Part shown: piece after piece, positions 1-5,425 of the stretch | Numbering within the stretch: the first letter of the stretch is position 1 | How the letters are laid out: each line of letters starts with the position of its first letter | Assembly (NCBI GenBank): GCA_002899795.1 | Contig: PPDG01000609.1 | Location: 1-7,804, forward strand | DNA from: Desulfobacteraceae bacterium | Lineage (GTDB): Bacteria; Desulfobacterota; Syntrophobacteria; BM002 | DNA length: 7,804 nt | Direction of reading: 5' to 3' | Notes under the pieces: generated by a model | Told to the model about the DNA's origin: nothing | Database searches by the model: none | The model's input: only the letters and a program-made list of their open reading frames with translations | Program-made: the position numbers and the translations under genes

Positions 1-1
1 A

Positions 2-112
2 CTGCAAGAGATGTTTCAGGCTTTACGAGAGTTATCTGTGGCAGCCTTTTGTAAGACACCACCTCAGGAGAAATCAATGAGTGGTGATTGTAAGAAGTAC
101 AGTCCGCGTTGA
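2..112 (+). CDS. possible C-terminal tail of a gene cut by the window edge
   Basis: An open frame enters from the left edge and stops at TGA 110-112, giving 36 residues. It begins with a possibly amphipathic helix (LQEMFQALRELSVAAF) and ends in a polar, basic tail (GDCKKYSPR). Nothing in it is recognisable. An AGGAG followed by ATG at 77 lies inside the same frame, so only an 11-residue peptide might be made here. The other two forward frames close at 54 and 80, so this is the only one that could be a longer tail. It could equally be non-coding. Confidence 0.18.
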   Translation: MQEMFQALRELSVAAFCKTPPQEKSMSGDCKKYSPR

Positions 113-128
113 AAGGATACTTGGTACT

Positions 129-236
129 ATGGACTCTTTGGTTAAAATAAATATAGCACTTTTAATCATATCCATATTTTTGTTGGCAGGTATATATAAT
201 TATTGGTTGACCGGCGCTTTTTTCTTCTCATTCTAG
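129..236 (+). CDS. small single-pass membrane peptide (35 aa)
   Basis: An ATG at 129 opens a 35-residue frame ending at TAG 234-236. After a short polar start (MDSLVKIN), residues 9-22 are almost purely hydrophobic (IALLIISIFLLAGI). A second aromatic stretch, AFFFSF, closes the protein. This is the pattern of a one-segment inner-membrane microprotein. AAAGG lies about 12 bases before the ATG, which is long for a ribosome binding site. The stretch is markedly richer in A and T than the rest of the window, and AT-rich DNA encodes hydrophobic residues by chance, so the call is tentative. It lies about 100 bases ahead of the PilZ gene on the same strand. No family is recognised. Confidence 0.3.
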   Translation: MDSLVKINIALLIISIFLLAGIYNYWLTGAFFFSF

Positions 237-332
237 TCTGTTATCTACCATGGTTTTCCACCCCTCCATGCTGGCCACGAATAGGCTTGCCTTTACCCCT
301 CCTTGTATGGTAGAAAGCCTCAATTTTCGATA

Positions 333-776
333 ATGGGTACCCAACAAAGGGTGTGGTTCACATTTCACCGAGCAGGGGAGCAAGAGGTGGTCAAGCAGTT
401 TATTAACAGACCGGTTGCAAAGCTGTCTGTTTTATTCAGCGGATTTGGGTCCCCAGAAAATCGCCGACATGCCAGGGCCAGGATAAAATGGCCCGTGGTG
501 ATGACCACGTCTAATGGGCTGATTGATGGTCAAACACATAATGTCAGTCTCGGAGGCGCGTTTATCCGCTGTCCGGAAAAGCCTGATTTGGAAGATAATT
601 TTCGTCTGGTTATGAGTACCAAGGATCGTTTAGTTTTGGTCAACGCAGAAATAGTCTGGAGCAACGGTCGCAAGTCTGAAGGTAAGTCTACCTACCATGA
701 GATGGGTATCCGCTTTACGAAGATTTCCAGCAATGATCGCTCTTTCCTCAGCGGCGTCATTTCAAATCACACCTAA
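333..776 (+). CDS. PilZ domain protein (putative c-di-GMP receptor)
   Basis: This is a 147-residue protein from ATG 333. PilZ domains bind the second messenger cyclic di-GMP and pass the signal to motility, exopolysaccharide or other outputs through their partners. The binding motifs are visible in this numbering: RRHAR at 44-48 (the RxxxR loop), then NVSLGG at 70-75 (the D/N-x-S-x-x-G motif), with the typical closing strand GIRF at 125-128. Residues 1-40 carry no recognised domain. There is no signal peptide or membrane segment, so it should be cytoplasmic. The start is uncertain. A TTG at 303 would add 10 residues, and a GTG at 387 has a better GGGGAG spacing but would shorten the N-terminus. 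No start has a strong ribosome binding site except possibly the GTG. The gene ends 14 bases from the end of the convergent 395-residue gene. The motifs make the family call firm; the output is unknown. Confidence 0.85.
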   Translation: MGTQQRVWFTFHRAGEQEVVKQFINRPVAKLSVLFSGFGSPENRRHARARIKWPVVMTTSNGLIDGQTHNVSLGGAFIRCPEKPDLEDNFRLVMSTKDRLVLVNAEIVWSNGRKSEGKSTYHEMGIRFTKISSNDRSFLSGVISNHT

Positions 777-790
777 AGCCATCGCGGCAC

Positions 791-1978
791 TTAACAAAAA
801 AGCTCACAATCTGGCATTTTATACAGCGCCCTGATCTGATCGATAACCGTATCAGGAAGATAGCGTCCCCAGAGTTTTATGGGCAATCTGTCGATATGAA
901 TTTGGGGGCTTACTCCGACTGCAAAAAGATATTCGATGAGAAATTCCACATTCATGGGAATGTACCCTCTATAAACCTTGGTATCTCTCTGAGCTATGAT
1001 TCTTTCTTCGTGAAGGCTGTTGCCCAACTCTGACTCCACCATGTCGGCGAAGGTGGAAAGGATCAATTCCATTTTGAGGGTAGGTTTTGAGCCCTCCAGA
1101 AAAGGCTCTAATCCTTTTTTTAATTCTGCTTCAGGAAGACCACGTTCGAGGTATCTATCCCAAGCCCGCAGGTCCATATAGCTGCGGCAGACACGCTCTC
1201 GATCCCAAGGCACTTCAATGATGAGGCTGGTAGCCTGGTAACTTCCTGAAAAGTTCTCCCGGCCAATCACTCTGATGTTAGGGTCTTTGGAAAGTTCTTT
1301 TTCAAGCTGAGAAAGCTTATCTTCACCTGCAACAATCTTAAGACCCCCAACGTCGTGAATCTTAAGAGCCGCTTTATCAAGTTCAATATTGTTATCTTTG
1401 AACCTACCGGCAATGTCCTTTTCTGCAGTAATAAACTCGAAATCCATTTGTTTAGGTGGGGTGATGAGTTCTTTCAGGGGTACATTATGTTCTTGCGCTC
1501 GCTCCTCTGCCATCTCCCTCGCCCGATCTTGGACCAACTGGAAGATCCAATTGGCCACGTAACGGTTGGCCTTTTCCGCTATCCTTCGGGGACGTTTTAC
1601 TCGGTAGAGGGCCAAGAGGTGATCCTGTTGATCCACGCAAATGGCGCCATTGATGGGTGCCTCTCGGTAGAAGAACTCGGGATTTGTTTGGTAGAGATGG
1701 ATCAGTTCTTTGGTACGAGTATTTCCGTCCTGGGCGTTCTGGCAGATAGCATCACGAAGCTGGCCTTTAAACTGGATGTGTTCCTGTTGGAAGGGTTGCC
1801 CATGGGCCATCTTCAGCAAAACCGCGGCTACAGCCTCAAGCGTCTGGCCCAGCACGAAGCCATCGCAGATAAGGATTTTGGTGATGCGCATGCCATCGTC
1901 GGGCTCTAGTCGACCCAGAAGCCAACGCTCGGTGATATCAAATAAATCGTCTCGGTGTATGAATGACGACAGGTACAT
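791..1978 (-). CDS. 395-aa protein with a RelA/SpoT-like segment, function unknown
   Basis: This is a soluble protein with no signal peptide or membrane segments. An in-frame TAA sits three codons upstream of ATG 1978, so this is the earliest possible ATG. The nearest GAGGAG is 14 bases away, so translation initiation looks weak. I do not recognise the whole protein. Residues 125-170 are a charged, probably helical stretch. Residues 203-257 resemble the core of the RelA/SpoT (p)ppGpp synthetase fold: IHDVGGLKIV at 207-216 fits the D-x-x-G-x-[RK] strand, and GSYQATSLIIEVP at 245-257 fits the later GYxSxH/vEvQ segment. The canonical histidine and the QIRT end are not present, so catalysis is doubtful and the resemblance may be structural only. 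The C-terminal 120 residues match nothing I know. It could be a (p)ppGpp-related enzyme, another nucleotidyltransferase, or an unrelated fold. It converges on the PilZ gene. Confidence 0.72.
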   Translation of the reverse strand: MYLSSFIHRDDLFDITERWLLGRLEPDDGMRITKILICDGFVLGQTLEAVAAVLLKMAHGQPFQQEHIQFKGQLRDAICQNAQDGNTRTKELIHLYQTNPEFFYREAPINGAICVDQQDHLLALYRVKRPRRIAEKANRYVANWIFQLVQDRAREMAEERAQEHNVPLKELITPPKQMDFEFITAEKDIAGRFKDNNIELDKAALKIHDVGGLKIVAGEDKLSQLEKELSKDPNIRVIGRENFSGSYQATSLIIEVPWDRERVCRSYMDLRAWDRYLERGLPEAELKKGLEPFLEGSKPTLKMELILSTFADMVESELGNSLHEERIIAQRDTKVYRGYIPMNVEFLIEYLFAVGVSPQIHIDRLPIKLWGRYLPDTVIDQIRALYKMPDCELFC

Positions 1979-2195
1979 GTTCTGTTAAAGGACTCCTCGG
2001 TGCATGCAGTTTCGGTGCATACCAAACTGTCGCAAAAGGGCCCAATTTATTTCACTTTCAATCTTATGGCGTAAAGGACAAAGCTTTACTGGATCATCCG
2101 CCATTGGCTGAAGGTGAGTTGAAATTGCCCCTTGTCGGCTGGCAATGGTCGCCCTACATCTGAGTGGCATTTGTCCAGATCAACTCTCAGGCAGT

Positions 2196-2540
2196 TTAGA
2201 CAGTCTTGTATTTGAAAATTCGGTTTACTATTCCGAGAGACAAATAAAAAATTACCAGAACAGGCAACACCAGTGGAAACAGAATGAAAAGATATGCTCT
2301 CGCTGTCTCTCGGCCGCTGGCAATCCAATCCTCAGACTTCTCGCCATATGCCCATGATTTCAGTGCCATAGAGAATCTGACCATAGCGATGATAAAAACA
2401 GGGTAAAACAATGAAATGGCTAAACCCAGAAGTAACCCATGGGCAAGAGGAAGGTATCTACCGATAATGGCTACGGATGAGGAGATAGTCCCGATGGCAA
2501 TGCTCATAACAACGAGAAATGCCTTTTCTTCCTTAAGCAT
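2196..2540 (-). CDS. small integral membrane protein, three predicted segments
   Basis: This is a 114-residue protein with hydrophobic segments at about 7-27, 33-56 and 82-105. They are separated by a short turn and by a charged loop (KSWAYGEKSEDW, 61-72). A basic tail (NRIFKYK) follows the last segment. The start at 2540 is supported by an AGAGGA ribosome binding site about 7 bases upstream. No family is recognised and no catalytic motif is visible. It lies 217 bases upstream of the 395-residue gene on the same strand and may be co-transcribed, although the gap contains several inverted repeats. It is divergent from the TPR gene. Two candidate promoters lie about 70-115 bases upstream. It could be a DUF-type membrane protein or an accessory subunit. 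Confidence 0.72.
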   Translation of the reverse strand: MLKEEKAFLVVMSIAIGTISSSVAIIGRYLPLAHGLLLGLAISLFYPVFIIAMVRFSMALKSWAYGEKSEDWIASGRETARAYLFILFPLVLPVLVIFYLSLGIVNRIFKYKTV

Positions 2541-2611
2541 AACAGTTCCTCTCTATCTCCAGCTGGCTACTCTTGGTGGCTGGATTCAAGAGCAATGCCG
2601 AAAAAACCATA

Positions 2612-2639
2612 ATATTAAACAGATTAAGCGTTTTTTCAA
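2612..2639 (-). promoter_or_regulatory. candidate sigma-70-type promoter for the small membrane protein
   Basis: On the minus strand TTGAAA (2639-2634) and TAATAT (2617-2612) are separated by 16 bases, about 70 bases upstream of the ATG at 2540. The region is AT-rich. The -10 box matches the consensus only partly. It begins beside the -12 element of the sigma-54-like site described separately, so the two are alternatives or a dual promoter. Confidence 0.3.
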
Positions 2640-2656
2640 AGCAGGAATCATGCCAA
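2640..2656 (-). promoter_or_regulatory. sigma-54-like -24/-12 promoter
   Basis: The minus strand reads TTGGCATGATTCCTGCT. Against the known sigma-54 consensus (TGGCACG-R-NNN-TTGCW) only two defined positions differ, and the invariant GG and GC are spaced by exactly ten bases. Transcription would start near 2630 and give a leader of about 90 bases before the small membrane protein gene at 2540. Just upstream on this strand is a perfect 7-base inverted repeat (2673-2701) that could bind a regulator. No activator gene is visible in the window. A chance match is possible. Confidence 0.4.
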
Positions 2657-2672
2657 GCACGCCTAGCGCTGG

Positions 2673-2701
2673 GTCATCAGCAATGTCTCAAGGGTGATGA
2701 C
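2673..2701. repeat. inverted repeat GTCATCA-N15-TGATGAC
   Basis: There are perfect 7-base arms at 2673-2679 and 2695-2701 with a 15-base spacer. It lies between the divergent small membrane protein gene and the TPR gene, immediately upstream of the sigma-54-like site. It could be a regulator binding site or an RNA hairpin. No T-run follows it on either strand, so it is not an intrinsic terminator. Confidence 0.45.
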
Positions 2702-2703
2702 AA

Positions 2704-2726
2704 ATGGGCCCCTATCAGTGGGCCAT
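2704..2726. repeat. hairpin with one bulged base, upstream of the TPR gene
   Basis: ATGG and CCC on the left pair with GGGCCAT on the right (2720-2726), leaving one bulged G and an 8-base loop. It directly follows the GTCATCA inverted repeat. It has no T-run, so it is more likely a structured leader or operator element than a terminator. Confidence 0.35.
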
Positions 2727-2855
2727 GTAGATTTATGATAATGATAAAGTTTTGCTGCTGTCCCCTGTGAATTTGTGGGGTATTATCTAAGGTAGAGGAA
2801 GGGGCTCGGTGGCGATAACTTTTTATTCACTCGTATGCAAAGAAATCGGAACCAA

Positions 2856-3566
2856 ATGAAAAGACTATTATTTTGTTTGGTATCACTTATCTGGCTCGCA
2901 GCTCTATCAGCGCATGCTGAAGATGCCACGGAGTACTTCGAGCAGGCAATGAAAAGCTCGATGGCCAACAAGAAAATAAAGTACTTTATCAAGGCTCTGG
3001 AGGTGGATCCAAACTTAGCGGCTGCCTATGAAAAGCGGGGGATGCTGTATTATTACCAGGAGAAATACGACAAGGTCATTCAGGATTTTGAGAACTACAC
3101 CAGACTGGTGCCCGATGACGGTGAGGGTTTCCGGATGTTGGCTATGGGTTACCTCTATCATGGTACCTATGATGCGGCCATAGCCACCTTCACTCACGCC
3201 TTGAAGGTTGATCCCCATCTCGTGAGCGCTCTCAGTTATCGTGCAGAGGCATATCGACGCAGTGGTAACGGGGAGGAAGCAGTTCGAGAGGCAACAAAGG
3301 CAATCCAACGTGGTGGCGACCCTCGAGTCGTGGCCGACGCCTATATTACCAGGGCCAAGGTCTACCGGGAGATTGGTCGGCAAGAACAGGCAGTTGCCGA
3401 CATCAGGGCCTCTCTACAAATCGACCCCAGGACCTGGTTCTATCGGTATGTTTCCGGCTATGCTAACTTGGAGGATATAAGGGGGGCCGGGCTTATTGCC
3501 ATCCTTGTTATCGCGGCTGTGCTCATCTTCAAATTCAGTCTAAGAGCTCCCAAAAAGGAGGAATAG
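2856..3566 (+). CDS. exported TPR protein with C-terminal membrane anchor
   Basis: This is a 236-residue protein from ATG 2856. That start gives a clean signal peptide (MKRLLFCLVSLIWLAALSAHA, likely cut after residue 21) and has GGA at a usable distance. An upstream ATG at 2835 would add seven polar residues with no ribosome binding site. Residues 24-191 are tetratricopeptide-like helical pairs. The clearest repeats are at about 54-87, 88-121, 122-154 and 158-191, with typical endings such as ALEVDP, ALKVDP and LQIDP. TPR arrays are protein-binding scaffolds. Residues 210-226 are a hydrophobic segment followed by a basic, cytoplasm-facing tail (RAPKKEE). The predicted arrangement is a periplasmic TPR domain tethered to the inner membrane. 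No partner is evident, since the neighbours are unrelated small genes. The family is clear; the specific role is not. Confidence 0.85.
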   Translation: MKRLLFCLVSLIWLAALSAHAEDATEYFEQAMKSSMANKKIKYFIKALEVDPNLAAAYEKRGMLYYYQEKYDKVIQDFENYTRLVPDDGEGFRMLAMGYLYHGTYDAAIATFTHALKVDPHLVSALSYRAEAYRRSGNGEEAVREATKAIQRGGDPRVVADAYITRAKVYREIGRQEQAVADIRASLQIDPRTWFYRYVSGYANLEDIRGAGLIAILVIAAVLIFKFSLRAPKKEE

Positions 3567-3590
3567 CCGCAATGTCGGGGCGGAAATAAA

Positions 3591-3607
3591 GTGGTTGAGT
3601 CAACCAC
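3591..3607. promoter_or_regulatory. palindrome GTGGTTGA-G-TCAACCAC, possible operator
   Basis: A perfect palindrome with 8-base arms around one central base, 25 bases after the TPR stop and about 95 bases before the next gene. As RNA it would form a 7-pair stem with a 3-base loop, but no T-run follows on the + strand. An operator for the downstream two-gene operon is therefore as likely as a terminator of the TPR gene. Confidence 0.45.
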
Positions 3608-3609
3608 GG

Positions 3610-3628
3610 CATTGACAGATAATCAATG
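3610..3628. promoter_or_regulatory. inverted repeat CATTGA-N7-TCAATG over a -35-like TTGACA
   Basis: There are perfect 6-base arms at 3610-3615 and 3623-3628. The TTGA...TCAA core is shared with the palindrome 3 bases upstream, so the two may be related sites for one dimeric regulator. TTGACA at 3612-3617 matches a -35 box exactly, but no convincing -10 box lies 16-18 bases downstream. Confidence 0.35.
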
Positions 3629-3699
3629 TCAGCTGTCGCAACATGGATTCGCGAAATATCCGGGGTAAGGGTATTGGTTTCGCATAGAAGGAGAAGCCA

Positions 3700-4062
3700 A
3701 TGGCAATAGCAGCAGATAAATATCGTGGAACGCAGACGTATAGTCTCGTTTACTGTAGGCTCCTCAAGGCGGCCAGGAAGAAAGAGAGTGTGAGTTATGA
3801 AGAGATCGGGCAGATAATGGATTTGGAAGCTCACGGAGGCATGGCCAAAGAGATTGGTCGGCTTCTCGGCGAGATAAATGAGGACGAGCACAATAATGGC
3901 AGGCCAATGCTCAGTGCTGTGGCGGTGGAGCCAACTACAAGAATGCCTGGAGAAGGCTTTTTTCAATTCGCCAAAGAGTTGGGTAGATTCGACGGAGAGA
4001 CAGACGAGGAAAAGCGAGAATTTTGGCGAGATGAAATCCAGCGAGTATACGAAATTTGGTAG
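3700..4062 (+). CDS. conserved-looking 120-aa protein of unknown function
   Basis: The start at 3700 is set by a near-ideal AAGGAG 6 bases upstream. The protein is soluble, charged and without a signal peptide. Residues 13-42 look like helices of a winged-helix-like segment (TYSLVYCRLLKAARKKESVSYEEIGQIM). A dense polar/glycine core follows: GRLLGEINEDEHNNGRP at 53-69, LSAVAV at 71-76 and MPGEGFFQFAKELG at 82-95. The tail, FWRDEIQRVYEIW, is aromatic. From memory, similar stand-alone proteins of about 120 residues with an EDExxxGRPMLSAV...PGxGFF pattern occur in many bacteria, but I know no assigned function. The cluster of E, D, H, N and R at 61-68 would suit a ligand- or metal-binding site; that is inference. 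It is the first gene of a two-gene operon. Confidence 0.8.
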   Translation: MAIAADKYRGTQTYSLVYCRLLKAARKKESVSYEEIGQIMDLEAHGGMAKEIGRLLGEINEDEHNNGRPMLSAVAVEPTTRMPGEGFFQFAKELGRFDGETDEEKREFWRDEIQRVYEIW

Positions 4063-4081
4063 GTTTTTTTAGGAGAAACTG

Positions 4082-4399
4082 ATGGAAAAACTCATAAGGT
4101 CTATGGCCAAGAAGGTGGATACCGACGAAGCAGTAGGTTATTTGGTTTCGTGTTGCATTAAAGATGTTGCTGGTGATTATCAGATTATGGCTGGTGCGAG
4201 AACGGCAGAAAAATTTGCATCGCCCTACCAGCTTTATGCTGGATTACTTGGCAAGCTATTTCACACCATCACTCAAGGTCACCCTGAGCCGCAGAAATTG
4301 CTGCAGGAAGTACTTGACAGCGCTATTGGAGAGTTCAACCGGACACTAAAGAGCAACAAACAAACGTTAGATGAATTTACTGTAGTTGGCAAGTTGTAG
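4082..4399 (+). CDS. 105-aa protein of unknown function, second in a two-gene operon
   Basis: AGGAG sits 6 bases before ATG 4082, and only 19 bases separate this gene from the stop of the 120-residue gene, so the two are almost certainly co-transcribed. The product is small, soluble and probably mostly helical, with two central cysteines (SCCIKD, residues 23-28) and a basic N-terminus (MEKLIRSMAKK). No motif or family is recognised. It has no signal peptide or strong membrane segment. Its stop lies 54 bases from the end of the convergent PanE-like gene, with no obvious intrinsic terminator between them. It could be a structural partner of the 120-residue protein, judging only from the coupling. 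Confidence 0.75.
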   Translation: MEKLIRSMAKKVDTDEAVGYLVSCCIKDVAGDYQIMAGARTAEKFASPYQLYAGLLGKLFHTITQGHPEPQKLLQEVLDSAIGEFNRTLKSNKQTLDEFTVVGKL

Positions 4400-4453
4400 A
4401 TGATACTTGCAGCGGTCAAGACCTGAGCCCGGCTTGGTATGATTGAAGCAGTG

Positions 4454-5404
4454 CTAAGGTTTTTCCCCTTCCACGTTGTATCCTGCCTCAAGGCCCCGAA
4501 CCAGAGCGGTGAGCACTTCATTGACCGGGGAAGCCATTCCAAGGCTGGCAGCCATTCGCACCACGGCACCGTTGATCTGGTCGATTTCTGTCTTTTTCTG
4601 CCGTTTAACATCCTGCAACATGGAAGAGATATTGGCGGCGGTGGAGTTGCACACGGCCCTGACCCTCTCGATCTCCTCCGGTAGTTGCAGCTGGATCCCA
4701 CAGCCGTTTGCTACCTGGACAGCTTCCGCTACCGCACCATCCAAGACACTCTGGCAGGTGGGGATGTTGAGGAGCTCGCCATTTGGCACCCCCAGAATGG
4801 CGGTAAGGGCGTTGATGCCGACATTGACCACCAGCTTACTCCATAGAATAGGTTGGATATCATCAACGACTTGGGCTTGTAATCCCGCCCGGTTCATTGT
4901 GGTTGCCAGATTTTGGAGTATTGCCCCGCCCGCCTGACTCGAATTGGTCCCCTTAGCCTGTCCCAACCATATCTCGCCGTAGCCGGCGTGGCGCACACGG
5001 CCCACCTCCAACAAGGTGGCGCCATGGGAGGTGGCTCCGGCAAAAATCCGATTGCCACCGAAGAATTCGCTAAGTTTCTCTATATTGCCCAAGCCGTTTT
5101 GTAGGGTCAGGAGGTGACTCTCAGGAGGAATGGCGTCTCTTAGCTTAGCAGCGACAACTGCAGTATCGCTAGCCTTGACGCACAGAATAAATATATCTGT
5201 AGAACTTATCTCAGTAAGGTAGGCTGTCGCCTTGATTGGAGTATGGAAAGCCTCTCTTTCTCCAGTGACGGCAATTCCTCTGTCTTGGAGCAGAGTGGCG
5301 CGTTTGGGCCGATAATCCAAAAGAGAAACCTCTTCTCCGGCCCTGGTCAGGTAAGCAGCGAGTAGGCAACCGATAGCTCCCGGCCCGATTACCGTAATAA
5401 TCAT
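4454..5404 (-). CDS. panE: ketopantoate reductase family protein (2-dehydropantoate 2-reductase, PanE/ApbA)
   Basis: This family reduces 2-dehydropantoate (ketopantoate) to pantoate with NADPH in coenzyme A synthesis. Relatives reduce other 2-oxo acids. The 316-residue product from ATG 5404 has the usual family length. Visible features are the dinucleotide-binding GPGAIG at 7-12, CVKA with Lys77, NGLGN at 103-107, and the catalytic segment WSKLVVNVGIN, whose Lys190, Asn194 and Asn198 keep the spacing of the E. coli catalytic and substrate residues. Ser261 and Glu273 match the later conserved pair. A TTG two codons earlier is an alternative start. It is the last gene of the hxlB operon, about 21 bases after the fusion gene, so its physiological substrate may not be ketopantoate. 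No panB or panC is present. Family and catalytic competence are well supported; substrate is not. Confidence 0.9.
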   Translation of the reverse strand: MIITVIGPGAIGCLLAAYLTRAGEEVSLLDYRPKRATLLQDRGIAVTGEREAFHTPIKATAYLTEISSTDIFILCVKASDTAVVAAKLRDAIPPESHLLTLQNGLGNIEKLSEFFGGNRIFAGATSHGATLLEVGRVRHAGYGEIWLGQAKGTNSSQAGGAILQNLATTMNRAGLQAQVVDDIQPILWSKLVVNVGINALTAILGVPNGELLNIPTCQSVLDGAVAEAVQVANGCGIQLQLPEEIERVRAVCNSTAANISSMLQDVKRQKKTEIDQINGAVVRMAASLGMASPVNEVLTALVRGLEAGYNVEGEKP

Positions 5405-5425
5405 GTCCAAAGTATCCGTTTTTTC

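Noticed and set aside
1355..1909. 184-residue open frame on the + strand opposite the 395-residue gene
   Set aside because: It lies wholly inside the longer minus-strand gene, has no ribosome binding site, and has no recognisable motif.
1998..2020. Direct repeat CGGTGCAT, two copies
   Set aside because: Eight bases in two copies without a flanking element is not enough for a site-duplication or binding-site call.
2101..2148. Overlapping inverted repeats (CCATTG/CAATGG and ATTGCC/GGCAAT) between the two minus-strand genes
   Set aside because: Six-base arms with long spacers and no T-run on either strand; not convincing as a terminator or operator.
1985..2170. 61-residue minus-strand frame ending LLRQFGMHRNCMHRGVL, faintly like the end of an IS5-type transposase
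   Set aside because: Only the short LLRQFGMHR stretch is suggestive. There are no inverted terminal repeats, no catalytic residues and no other transposase remnants nearby.
3572..3589. Five-codon frame (MSGRK) just after the TPR gene, with AGGAGG 10 bases upstream
   Set aside because: The AGGAGG is explained by the Lys-Lys-Glu-Glu codons ending the TPR gene. The peptide is too short to support.
3535..3966. 143-residue minus-strand frame opposite the 120-residue gene
   Set aside because: The composition is implausible, and the + strand gene has a near-perfect ribosome binding site and a conserved-looking core.
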